From JAVBMU01 sp031551755 (GTDB lineage: Bacteria > Actinomycetota > Actinomycetes > Actinomycetales > Cellulomonadaceae): a DNA stretch of 21,387 bases. Below are positions 8,801-14,364 of the stretch, in pieces (position 1 is the stretch's first letter; every line of letters begins with the position of its first letter). The notes under the pieces were generated by a model. It was not told the DNA's origin. It did no database searches and saw only the letters and a list, made by a program, of their open reading frames with translations. The position numbers and the translations under genes are program-made. The stretch is from positions 1 through 21,387 of the forward strand of contig JAVBNE010000062.1 of assembly GCA_031551755.1 (NCBI GenBank). The letters are read 5' to 3'.

Positions 8801-9904
8801 GTCGCGTCCGACGGCCAGCTGAGCGTGGACTACACCTACAACGCCGCCGGCCTGCGCATCCAGAAGGTCGTCAACAACCTTATCACCTACGACTACTTCC
8901 TGCACGGCAAGCTGATCTCCCACATGACCGTGACCGGCCTCGGCGGCGTGGACAATCTCCACTTCTACTACGACGCCGCTTCCCGCCCTCAGATGGTCAA
9001 GTTCAACGGCGAGTACTTCACCTACGGCCACAACCTTCAGGGCGATATCGTAGCGATTCTTGACAGTAATGGTAACCGCGTAGTAGAATATGCTTATGAT
9101 ACTTGGGGGAAGCCGATAGGAGATGTCATTGGAGACAAAGCCACAACCCTTGGAAAGCTAAACCCATTTAGGTATCGGGGGTATGTTTTCGATGAGGAGA
9201 CTGGATTTTACTATCTAAGAAGCAGGTATTATAACCCCAATTGGGGCAGATTTATTAACGAGGATATTTTGTTAGGGCAGGCCGGGAAACTGTTTAGCCA
9301 TAACGTATTTGCGTATTGTAATGCAAATCCGGTTATGTATCATGACCCGACAGGGCGACTCATTTGGCCGTTCGAGCAAATTAGCCAATGGTTTCATGGG
9401 AAAATCGATGAAGAAATTGCTAAACGACCAAATGTTAATGAGAAAGAGAAAGCCTATGCACATAGTGAACCGTGGAATGCATATCTTGGAGCTTCTTACG
9501 CCACGCGTGCCGAGAATTTGGGGAAGGCAATATTTGGGAAGCACTGGGATGATGACGATATAGATGCGAATGCATTTCGGCACTGTGTCTGGAACATAAT
9601 TATGGCCATGAATATTGATGAAATGGTCGCTGAGACAATTGCGACCAACCATGAAGATGGGCAACTCGGCACTGAATATAATGACAATGCAACGATGGAT
9701 TTGCACAACAATGAAGTGGGGCGATCTTTGGGTAGAGGAAAAAATATATTTGATGTTGGTCGGTTTACTGATTCTTCTGAGTATTCGGATTTCGTAGAGA
9801 AGTACCCGAAGTTGGAAAAATTCGCGGCAGTTGATATCTATCCTGCCTATTTGGCTATGCAAGCGCTAAACGCCGGGCAGTTGAAGATAAATAAACAACG
9901 ATAG
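2861..9904 (+). CDS. Rhs/YD-repeat polymorphic toxin with DUF6973-like C-terminal tip, 2347 aa
   Basis: A giant toxin-delivery protein in which YD repeats form a shell around a C-terminal toxin. The ATG at 2861 follows AGGAGG (2851-2856); an ATG at 2840 lacks a ribosome binding site. Residues 1-60 are acidic with no signal peptide. A WapA-like N-terminal region follows, then a DNRLRE-like beta domain from about residue 313. An HVDLFNGNVV entry motif lies near 511. RHS repeats are interrupted by two carbohydrate-binding-like modules (about 960-1150 and 1151-1370). The RHS-associated core ends at HDPTG (2161-2165), and a tip of about 180 residues follows. The tip has FRHCVW (H2241), NHED (H2264, E2265) and MDLHNN (D2280, H2282), which I recall as the DUF6973 pattern. 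Base composition turns AT-rich near 9055, inside the core, suggesting tip exchange. The biochemical activity of the tip is unknown. Confidence 0.93.
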   Translation: MELKELDLQGLDQDMDLVAADEESSRIGERKSFEQLEGEEVPSLRGESTKQYDLGENRYQAVLFPEPVHFMEAGEWKEIDNSLDEGEDGGRKVLRNRANALMCELPSVANEGALVKLKSGKHGLSWEFERQALPVQAELKSGAMLKRERLIELAKAEPMNAKRDPASFTDEELIAFQSPEDRRCDTTEKTSQVLYNGILTGIDVRYTLSGDQLKEDIICANRDALANVALKLPSEYEYLINEDRSLSVRDAKTGAERFYFDMPVVYDACGMTVIGTPVLEARDGYTRLSYEIDSEFLAVCAYPVTIDPVAKLRGTSTGVKAVYVNLQSSSTPSSAAKNSTNLYVGKNGTGSTAKYYASLLKFTELVQMKASDTVVSATLKMSVATPSKSKGHFVGAYAIKGNWDVDTVTGQSIDSMIADKPMDYAAGGKGTMSFDITNLYREWYLADNHGGGLNHGIALKCIPNSQKYFALKSPRTGTKSKKPLMTVNYISHAGLESWWKYESQSAGRAGTTHVDLFNGNVVHEHQDTAMTGNRMPVSIAHYYNSCQSATGSYYRQVPDDDETFDPGSYQAMYRCGQGWKHSGLQFIYQKKINSKPYFIWVDGDGTEHWFKNDSKWYECECYDMEGMGLKLNRYASTNKLPPRIEIEDQSHTKMIFRNRPTKKWMGKWKHHWLWRVEDAILDKDDKHVNVTKYTYKLPEETKDGLGSSKAMRAMEGWLLKVTDPAGRETRFSYDSETDAKLLTSIQTPDDYDEGAQKLIWRTVSFLYDGEKRLTGINYSDLDGETDIQTPNTQFTYYYDVTNVAQTNLLETAKNYDGLFVTTKYERVKLGQPAFDVDESVDDNEDEETGGTTTDDPYVQLKGEINYELCRAGSLETAKGTAKGAMQLFKYMNCQTSVQVVDGDAPAETDKKIVYQFNDKGNVTSIRDELGFAQFVKYDGSEGNENKPTESSKMQKAVVNLVRNVDFSQTNKTPKIDAAKVVWTLFEANPYVKPTKKVTGNPNGNLVSIDETADGQCLNLHSVKLERRSNSGSGDSVYARQTLNNIELGKVYTFSAYVKADDIAAVADKGGYVQIAGAGAPTLIGPQIIENTEDDLEAGLPTDGWDRYRIVYDTTGYTGTANITIDIKNDAQSGTVWFAAPQFEEGYVANSVNMLSNADFRLSANNTTYPGVTRQFPADWKAGKNVDADFKTAYKKAKNDLDKVSSIVKNMTKQVGVKERNADTDALMPKALAGKYLQMCDRPRTKSLDTFFYQDLDVSGKKNQVFFVGGWADAQAMPGSGSTKNDKCCVRMTVKFYCKPKGKTSYKWYTGKGGKVPFSAEWVGWQAAGGAVAAPHDYSQVRVYLVAKGQPNRTRFSNIFLFREEFGKSYRYDKNKNMTDTGTLSGQQAGMEYDKEHNLIRYRKPGRPKSDKHKYKMSYGAGDKKKQHLLYSMTTPEGMVTKASYDAYGNKDGQRVTKEKATAFVKTKTSFDATRSFVDNGTTLKWQGGNYALRRTDARGKEAAMSLNLVNGQLDSATDPNLTTVNYLYDKRKRLTRVFTKLTQDKPDTYRNDYTYDTDGRLQTVSHNTDLDPANDVTYHFEYDALGAQTQVRVGDRVLSSNEYAQDRSHKLKKSVFGTNDTVENEYDEFDRIAAVKLNGETRYSYQYGANGQAAYLTDHKLGRRHITEFDLAMRPKRSTTMRGNEILYRATLKYDKLNHLTSFGEQTAGNETHLTSFEYDKDDRTTEVAYDDDNRKDDEIERGVKYEYNSIGGVKTKTVYNAGTTHEVAYKHVMGGHGEDSRSPLIESISQPGLELAYAYDEVGNIVKETRNGVEIAYGYDRLGQLIRVNDPTDTTVDPTGTTWLYEYDLGGNILLKRSYPLTADAIDTVANPGETSEYAYDDPSWKDKLGSYNGDPIQYDAIGNPLFYKDLAFEWKDGRKLARLTRGQGGFSQFGALRANADMSISQITNGAQSFALNSGELSSSEPGVRLSNGKALAQVASDGQLSVDYTYNAAGLRIQKVVNNLITYDYFLHGKLISHMTVTGLGGVDNLHFYYDAASRPQMVKFNGEYFTYGHNLQGDIVAILDSNGNRVVEYAYDTWGKPIGDVIGDKATTLGKLNPFRYRGYVFDEETGFYYLRSRYYNPNWGRFINEDILLGQAGKLFSHNVFAYCNANPVMYHDPTGRLIWPFEQISQWFHGKIDEEIAKRPNVNEKEKAYAHSEPWNAYLGASYATRAENLGKAIFGKHWDDDDIDANAFRHCVWNIIMAMNIDEMVAETIATNHEDGQLGTEYNDNATMDLHNNEVGRSLGRGKNIFDVGRFTDSSEYSDFVEKYPKLEKFAAVDIYPAYLAMQALNAGQLKINKQR

Positions 9905-9915
9905 GAGTACGTGTT

Positions 9916-10776
9916 ATGAAGCTGGCGAAATCAATCCTGATATGGTCTTGCATTATTATGCTAGTGTGTTCTGCCAAAATCGGACGAGCCGAGGTTGGAG
10001 ACGATTTACATTTCGGAGATATGATCCAGGAAAAGTGTAAGAGTTATATGGTTGTCTCGCTAGCAGATATTACAGGATTTGGGTGGGATAAGGCGCTGTT
10101 TTTCCCACCATATGCATCGGTTGACAGTATGTATGCAATGGTCGGATATAAATGGAGGGATATACCTGAATTAGCAAGCGAAGATCAGATGGCAGTTGCT
10201 TTTATAAAAGATGGCAATGTGGTTTATGACTGTTTTGGCTATTCGGATCAATTTGACATTCGTTCGAGTAAGCAAATCTTGTATGCTAAAGATAATCCGA
10301 AATTTCTTGTTGGCTCTTTTAGGAACGGTAAAACATGGCTTTGGCAAATTGATGATATGGAGTTAGCCGATGTTGCTTATGATTTTTCAAATGATTTCTC
10401 CGGGGAGTGGCAATATTCTTCATCAGACATTTGGAACACTCAGTATCAACTAACGTTTACAAATGAAGGATTTGTCTATGGATATGTATTCTACAGCTTT
10501 ATACTTGACCAAGATCAGGACTTAAAAACTGAGTATGGGAGTGCGACATTTTCGGGGATTATTCATGAGAACATTGCGGATTGTAAAACAATTGATGCGA
10601 CATTTGGTAGAGATAGCAATAGCAAACTCCCTAAAGAGACCTCGATACAATTTAGCACTTTAAGAATTATTGTTGAAAACGACAAGCTCCAGATTTTTTC
10701 GGAGGGCAGTATTCCGCTGAATAGTGGGGAGTTTGTAAGTTTTTCGAATAGAGGATATTTTACTAAGCGATTTTAG
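9916..10776 (+). CDS. Secreted protein of unknown function, candidate Rhs immunity protein, 286 aa
   Basis: No family recognised. The ATG at 9916 lies 11 bases after the Rhs stop, with AGGAG at 9903-9907 overlapping that stop, so the two genes are almost certainly co-expressed. Residues 1-25 look like a Sec signal peptide: a Lys-containing start, hydrophobic residues 6-19 (SILIWSCIIMLVCS), and a likely cut after GRA (residue 25). A lipobox is not convincing because Val precedes the Cys. The mature part alternates polar and aromatic residues, as in a beta-rich fold. It shares the low-GC composition of the toxin tip. Its position right after the tip is the classical place for a cognate immunity protein. 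Export would imply that the toxin acts at or outside the membrane. The immunity role is inferred from position only. Confidence 0.7.
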   Translation: MKLAKSILIWSCIIMLVCSAKIGRAEVGDDLHFGDMIQEKCKSYMVVSLADITGFGWDKALFFPPYASVDSMYAMVGYKWRDIPELASEDQMAVAFIKDGNVVYDCFGYSDQFDIRSSKQILYAKDNPKFLVGSFRNGKTWLWQIDDMELADVAYDFSNDFSGEWQYSSSDIWNTQYQLTFTNEGFVYGYVFYSFILDQDQDLKTEYGSATFSGIIHENIADCKTIDATFGRDSNSKLPKETSIQFSTLRIIVENDKLQIFSEGSIPLNSGEFVSFSNRGYFTKRF

Positions 10777-10850
10777 TTCATGTTGAACATGCATTTGCGT
10801 ATACTATGGTTTCGTGAACACTAGATGACGGTTTTGTGTGCTTTTGTTTG

Positions 10851-10891
10851 CACCTACAGTTGGCAAACCAAGCCACATGTAGGTGGTTTTT
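10851..10891 (+). terminator. Rho-independent terminator after the Rhs/immunity pair
   Basis: CACCTACA (10851-10858) pairs with TGTAGGTG (10878-10885). After a 2x2 internal loop, TGGC pairs with GCCA around AAACCAA. A run of five T follows at 10887-10891. It lies 75 bases after the candidate immunity gene and would end the Rhs transcript. Confidence 0.72.
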
Positions 10892-10970
10892 GTGATCGGT
10901 AAAGTTGAACGGTGTCCTTCGCGAAATCGACGAAACAGAGGCTGTTTTCATCAGCCGATGGAAGCGAAGA

Positions 10971-10998
10971 GTGCACAGGGGGACGGTTCTCTGTGTTG
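10971..10998. repeat. REP-like imperfect palindrome, copy 1
   Basis: CACAGGGGGACGGTTCTCTG (10974-10993) and the bases around it form an imperfect hairpin (CACAG with CTGTG). The same ACAGG.G.ACGGTTC.CTG.GT pattern recurs at 11438-11459. I recall near-identical short palindromes as dispersed repeats in many bacterial genomes, often linked to REP-associated transposases; no such transposase is visible here. Confidence 0.5.
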
Positions 10999-11031
10999 AC
11001 GCAATAATCCGAGGGATACCTGCGAAAGCAA

Positions 11032-11062
11032 GGGAGACCTGCGAAAGCAGGTCTCCCCTTTT
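11032..11062 (+). terminator. Strong rho-independent terminator
   Basis: GGGAGACCTGC (11032-11042) and GCAGGTCTCCC (11047-11057) form an 11-bp perfect stem closed by a GAAA tetraloop, followed by CTTTT. No intact gene lies directly upstream, so it is probably left over from a lost gene or marks an earlier cassette end. Confidence 0.85.
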
Positions 11063-11081
11063 CATTCCACGCGCGGCAGGT

Positions 11082-11389
11082 GCGGCAAGGTGCCGTTCAA
11101 CGCCGAATGGGTGGGCTGGAAGGCGGCTGGCGGGGCGGTGGCAGCGCCGCACGACTACTCGCAGGTGCAGGTGCACCTGGTGGCGAAGGGTCAGCCCAAC
11201 AGGACGCGGTTCAGCAACCTGTTCCTGTTCCGGGAGGAATTCGGCACGACGTACCGCTACGATAAGAACAAGAACATGACGGACATGGGAACGCTGTCCG
11301 GGCAGCAGGCGGGCATGGAGTACGAAGAGGAGCACAACCTGATCCGTTACCGCAAGCCCGGCACGCCCAAGTCGGACAAGCACAAGTAT
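11082..11389 (+). pseudogene. Remnant of a second Rhs gene (internal fragment)
   Basis: This stretch is homologous, without indels, to Rhs positions 6795-7102 (constant offset 4287). Over 99 aligned residues (PFNAEWVGW to SDKHKY) it differs from the intact Rhs at only 11. It covers the end of the second carbohydrate-binding-like module and the return to YD repeats, around residues 1312-1414 of the intact protein. It has no start or ribosome binding site of its own, and the reading frame ends at TGA 11396-11398 a few codons after homology stops. It shares the high-GC style of the Rhs body, not the AT-rich tip. It is therefore a decayed paralogue or duplication scar, not a functional gene. Confidence 0.88.
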
Positions 11390-11435
11390 ATTGGCTGAAT
11401 ACAAATGATACAAAAAGATGACACAGCAGAGGGGA

Positions 11436-11462
11436 GAACAGGAGAACGGTTCCCTGCGTGGG
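11436..11462. repeat. REP-like imperfect palindrome, copy 2
   Basis: ACAGGAGAACGGTTCCCTGC (11438-11457) matches copy 1 at 10975-10994 at most positions, including the shared ACGGTTC core. With copy 1 it brackets the Rhs remnant. Confidence 0.45.
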
Positions 11463-11484
11463 GGCAAATCAGTAACGGAGTCTG

Positions 11485-11506
11485 GGGAAATCCAGCTTCC
11501 CTTTTT
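11485..11506 (+). terminator. Short terminator-like hairpin
   Basis: GGGAA (11485-11489) pairs with TTCCC (11497-11501) and is followed by five T. The stem is short, so termination strength is uncertain. Confidence 0.4.
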
Positions 11507-11597
11507 GATCGCGACTACTACGCTATGGACGAGCCCGCACCGGCGGGCGGGTAATTCGCACGGGAAGGCTCAGGGTGGGGAGCGGTGCGGTGAGTGG

Positions 11598-11625
11598 GCA
11601 GGGCGATAGCGCCTTGGCTGCTTTT
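11598..11625 (+). terminator. Terminator-like hairpin with bulge
   Basis: GCAG then GGCG (11598-11605), loop ATAG, CGCC (11610-11613), bulge TTGG, CTGC (11618-11621), then TTTT. Two 4-bp GC-rich helices with a 4-base bulge make it a moderate candidate. Confidence 0.4.
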
Positions 11626-11699
11626 CTATTTCTAGGAGTGGCGCGGGCTGACTAGCGGCCTGACGGCTCCTTTTTCATATAGATTTCCAGGCATTCAGT

Positions 11700-11718
11700 G
11701 GCGGCGGAGCCGCCTTTT
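11700..11718 (+). terminator. GC-rich terminator upstream of the fibre gene
   Basis: GGCGGC (11700-11705), loop GGA, GCCGCC (11709-11714), then TTTT. It lies 43 bases before the fibre gene start, so it could end read-through from upstream or act as an attenuator for the fibre-lysis genes. Confidence 0.65.
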
Positions 11719-11760
11719 CCAACCACAGAAACAACACGAAAATCAGAATGGAGGATTCAC

Positions 11761-12090
11761 ATGGAATACAATCTTGGTCGCGTCGGCATCGTGCCGCGCG
11801 GTGCATTCAGCCTCGGTACGCCCTACAAGGCGCTGGACATGGTGACCGACTCGGGCAACAGCTACATCGCGCGCTGCGATTCTACCGGCGCGCCGCTCAC
11901 GGACAGCAACAGCTGGATGCTGGCGGCCAGCAAGGGTGCTATTGGCTCGACTGGTGCGCAGGGTCCGCAGGGCGTCTCCGGTCCCCAGGGCCCTACCGGC
12001 CAGAATTACCCGACCCCGATGAGCGCGGCGGACAAGACCTCCGCGATCGCGCTGTCTTCGGCGAATCCCGGCGTGTTTGTGATTTGGTAG
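11761..12090 (+). CDS. Small phage tail fibre protein with collagen-like segment, 109 aa
   Basis: Likely a short tail fibre or appendage subunit. The ATG at 11761 follows GGAGG (11750-11754) by six bases. Residues 1-58 (LGRVGIVPRGAFS, Y.ALDMVTDSGNSYIARCDS) match the small beta module found at the start of many Firmicute phage fibre and host-range proteins, also likened to carbohydrate-binding modules. From GAIGSTGAQG to GPTG it carries seven Gly-X-Y triplets, a collagen-like segment expected to trimerise. The C-terminal part is short (PMSAADKTSAIALSSANPG). It abuts the next gene, whose ribosome binding site overlaps this stop. The role is inferred from these modules and the phage context. Confidence 0.75.
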   Translation: MEYNLGRVGIVPRGAFSLGTPYKALDMVTDSGNSYIARCDSTGAPLTDSNSWMLAASKGAIGSTGAQGPQGVSGPQGPTGQNYPTPMSAADKTSAIALSSANPGVFVIW

Positions 12091-12100
12091 GTGATATCAG

Positions 12101-12937
12101 ATGACATATCACGGCACGGAATACAATGGCGGCGACGTGAATGGAATCGCGATCAACGGCAACGCGGTGAACGGGCTGATCCGCGATGGTCAGGTCACGT
12201 TCGAGGATGCGTCTGACGGCTATGTCCACAACGGGCTGGTCGCGCGCTACATCGCCTCCCGCAACGCCCGAACCGGCTACGACCCCAGCGCGCTGATCTG
12301 GCGCGATGTGGTGGGCCACGCGGATCTTCAGATCACCCCCGCCAGCCTGGACGCCTCGCGAAAGTGGGGCGCGAATTACTTTGCGAGCCAAAAGGCGGAC
12401 GCCACCTGGTACACGATGCAGGCGAAGCTGCCCGAATCACTGAACCCGGAGGACTGCACGGTCGAGTTTGTGATGATGTACACCGAGCCCGCCGACACGA
12501 CCAACGGCGGCGACATCTGGTCGTTCAACGCCAGGGACACCGCGCCCTACGCCACCGCGGACAACGAGGTGTACGGCAGCAGCCTGCGCTTCTACGCGCC
12601 CGAGACCGCGAGCTACTCGCAGGTCGGCGCGCAGGGGTTGACGGCCAACAAGATGTACGGCGTGAGCACGCAGATCCAGCCCTACAACGACGGCGCTGGG
12701 CGCAAGCAGATGTATCTCAACGGCGTGCGCAAGGTGGATGTCGCGCGAGCGGCAAGCCAGCTGTATATCCGCAAAAGCCCTGTGGACTTGGCTTTGCTGG
12801 GCAATCCCGCGTTCCAGCAACCGGCCCAGCTGTTCTTCGGCAAGCTGTATGAGCTGCGGATTTACGGCCGCGCGCTGACACCCGAAGAAATCGCGCAGAA
12901 CTACGCGCGAGACGCGGCGGTCTACGGGATCGTGTAA
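12101..12937 (+). CDS. Phage tail-associated LamG/concanavalin-like protein, 278 aa
   Basis: Probably a carbohydrate-binding tail appendage. The ATG at 12101 follows AGGTGA (12089-12094). The first 40 residues are Gly/Asn-rich (GTEYNGGDVNGIAINGNAVNG), like phage fibre linkers. From about residue 43 (NGLVARYIASRNA) the sequence follows the LamG (laminin G-like jelly-roll) pattern. It includes W..VVGHADL, a strand-rich middle, a YLNGVRK strand, and the classical ending FFGKLYELRIYGRALTPEEIAQNY. There is no signal peptide, as expected for a virion part. Domain assignment is by recall of the LamG_3 C-terminal signature. A strong terminator follows. Confidence 0.8.
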   Translation: MTYHGTEYNGGDVNGIAINGNAVNGLIRDGQVTFEDASDGYVHNGLVARYIASRNARTGYDPSALIWRDVVGHADLQITPASLDASRKWGANYFASQKADATWYTMQAKLPESLNPEDCTVEFVMMYTEPADTTNGGDIWSFNARDTAPYATADNEVYGSSLRFYAPETASYSQVGAQGLTANKMYGVSTQIQPYNDGAGRKQMYLNGVRKVDVARAASQLYIRKSPVDLALLGNPAFQQPAQLFFGKLYELRIYGRALTPEEIAQNYARDAAVYGIV

Positions 12938-12957
12938 TCAAACATACCTTGGGTAGC

Positions 12958-12987
12958 GGGAAGCCGGCAATCGCCGGCTTCCCTTTT
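12958..12987 (+). terminator. Strong rho-independent terminator
   Basis: GGGAAGCCGGC (12958-12968) and GCCGGCTTCCC (12973-12983) form an 11-bp perfect stem with loop AATC, followed by TTTT. It separates the fibre genes from the lysis genes, so lysis gene expression relies on read-through or an unseen promoter. Confidence 0.85.
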
Positions 12988-13018
12988 CTCATTTCCAAAG
13001 AACAAAGAAGGTGAAACA

Positions 13019-13717
13019 ATGGCGACAAACAAACGAGTCGAGATTGTCGCAATCGCTAGATCTCGCGAGGGAAAGAACCAATATACGCAAGGCGCCAAGC
13101 GCACCCAGGTGGGCAGCGGATATTCCGACTGCTCTTCTTTTGTGCGCTGGTGTTATCTTCAGGTGTTGGGCGTGGACATCGGCTATAACACCGCCGCACA
13201 GATCGTGAACAAGAAACTGGAGATCGTGGACGAATCGGGCAAGAAGTGTCCGGACGAAGCGAACCTTCTTCCCGGTGATTTGATGTACTTCAAGGGATCG
13301 GATGCCAGCCGGCCGTTCGGCGTTGGACATGTGGAGATGTACGTTTCAAGAAACACGTGCATTGGCCATGGCAGCGGGGTTGGGCCGACGATCAAAAACC
13401 TCAAAGCGTACTGCGAAAGCCGCGCGAAGAATGGCTGCGGGTACATCCGTACCCTGCGCGTGATCCCCGCCGCCACAGACGAGCAGGTGATCTACCCCGC
13501 CAACCCGATGAATGAACTCGCCAAACCGGCCGAGCACGGCATCCGCATCGCGGAGAAGCAGGTCAACATCCGCATCGGGCCTGGCGCCGATTTCGGCATT
13601 GCGAAGACCGGCAAACGAGGAGAGATATACGAACCGGTGGATACCAATGGATGGCGCCCAATCTTGCTTGATGGCGAGGTGTGCTGGGTGTCCGAAAAAC
13701 TATCAGAGAGGGTCTAA
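13019..13717 (+). CDS. Phage endolysin, NlpC/P60 peptidase with SH3b domain, 232 aa
   Basis: Cleaves peptidoglycan peptide bonds to release phage. The NlpC/P60 cysteine peptidase domain spans about residues 5-150. The catalytic Cys is C38 in YSDCSSFVRW and the catalytic His is H104 in GVGHVEMYV; H117 in HGSGVG may be the third polar residue. PGDLMYF (85-91) is the usual strand between them. Residues 180-228 (VNIRIGPGADF to CWVSEKL) form a bacterial SH3 domain that anchors the enzyme to the cell wall. No signal peptide is present, so it needs a holin, and two holin-type genes follow. The ATG follows AAGAAGGTG. Length and layout are normal for a Clostridial phage lysin. Confidence 0.9.
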   Translation: MATNKRVEIVAIARSREGKNQYTQGAKRTQVGSGYSDCSSFVRWCYLQVLGVDIGYNTAAQIVNKKLEIVDESGKKCPDEANLLPGDLMYFKGSDASRPFGVGHVEMYVSRNTCIGHGSGVGPTIKNLKAYCESRAKNGCGYIRTLRVIPAATDEQVIYPANPMNELAKPAEHGIRIAEKQVNIRIGPGADFGIAKTGKRGEIYEPVDTNGWRPILLDGEVCWVSEKLSERV

Positions 13718-13723
13718 AGAAAC

Positions 13724-13942
13724 ATGAGCGAGGTCATGATGGTTGGGATGCTGAGCCTGGCGGGAACGCTGATCGGATCGATTGGAGGCATCCTGACAGC
13801 GAATAAGCTAACCAACTACAGGATTCAAGAACTGGAACGCAAGGTAGAGAAACACAACTCGATCGTGGAACGCACGACGATCTTGGAACGGGATCTCAAA
13901 AGCGCATGGCGCGCGATCGACGAGCTAAAGGAGAAGGATTGA
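13724..13942 (+). CDS. Small membrane/coiled-coil phage lysis accessory protein, 72 aa
   Basis: One N-terminal membrane segment (residues 4-24, MMVGMLSLAGTLIGSIGGIL) is followed by a charged coiled-coil (about 32-70, ELERKVEKHNSIVERT). This layout is common next to holins in Clostridial phages and resembles XhlA-type lysis accessories. It starts six bases after the endolysin stop, and its own stop overlaps the next start (TGATG at 13940-13944), so the three lysis genes are translationally linked. It could serve as the antiholin, but that is inference. Confidence 0.75.
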   Translation: MSEVMMVGMLSLAGTLIGSIGGILTANKLTNYRIQELERKVEKHNSIVERTTILERDLKSAWRAIDELKEKD

Positions 13943-14208
13943 TGGAAGCATTTGCATTTGAATTCATGGAGTACATCGTGGACAAGGCGTTGGTGCTGAT
14001 CCCCGTGCTGCTGACGATTGGCGCCATGCTTAAGGCGACCCCGAAATGCCCGGATTGGTGCATTCCGTGGGTGCTGATGGGCGTTGGAGTCGTGCTATGC
14101 CTGATGTTGATGGGGATGAGCGTGGATGCCGCGATCCAGGGCGCATTGGTTGCAAGCGCCGCGGTGTATGGCAACCAGCTTTGGAAGCAGACGAAGGAGA
14201 GGTCTTAA
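13942..14208 (+). CDS. Phage holin, 88 aa
   Basis: Forms membrane holes that let the endolysin reach the wall. The ATG overlaps the previous stop and follows GGAGAAGG, which fixes the start. Two clear membrane segments (about 14-30 and 41-59) and a weaker third (62-77) are present. The pattern DKALVLIPVLLTIGAMLK, then CPDWCIPW, then QGALVASAAVYGNQLWKQ matches what I recall of the Phage_holin_5 family. It has a charged C-terminus (KQTKERS), as most holins do. It is the last gene of the lysis cassette. Confidence 0.85.
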   Translation: MEAFAFEFMEYIVDKALVLIPVLLTIGAMLKATPKCPDWCIPWVLMGVGVVLCLMLMGMSVDAAIQGALVASAAVYGNQLWKQTKERS

Positions 14209-14283
14209 ATACAATTGCCTTAAAAGAAGTAAATGCGGCTTATCGAACATACTGTGACTTTTTATCGCCAGCCCTCTTTGCGA

Positions 14284-14312
14284 TTGACGCAGGAGGAAAA
14301 ACGTGGTAAGAT
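14284..14312 (+). promoter_or_regulatory. Sigma-A type promoter for the phage regulator gene
   Basis: TTGACG at 14284-14289 and TAAGAT at 14307-14312 are separated by exactly 17 bases. It lies 53 bases before the regulator start at 14365 and suggests that gene is transcribed independently of the lysis genes. Confidence 0.55.
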
Positions 14313-14364
14313 AACCGAACAAGCGTTCTATTATACTTTTAGTAGAACAGATCGGAGTGAAAAT

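Larger units (their letters stand above)
11399..11760. other. Gene-free stretch with stacked hairpins
   Basis: No credible gene is visible. It holds the second REP-like palindrome, a hairpin GCCCGC/GCGGGC at 11533-11548 without a T-run, and three terminator-like hairpins (11485-11506, 11598-11625, 11700-11718). The last 30 bases contain the ribosome binding site of the fibre gene. I see no convincing promoter between the last terminator and the fibre gene at 11761. Confidence 0.6.

Noticed and set aside
10779..10791. CATGTTGAACATG dyad after the immunity candidate, as an operator
   Set aside because: No promoter nearby and no partner copy elsewhere in the window.
10778..11467. Open frame of 229 codons on the - strand across the intergenic region
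   Set aside because: It crosses two terminators and the Rhs remnant in antisense, and part of it (RAGLAVTDQVVL) is just the shadow seen opposite Rhs itself.
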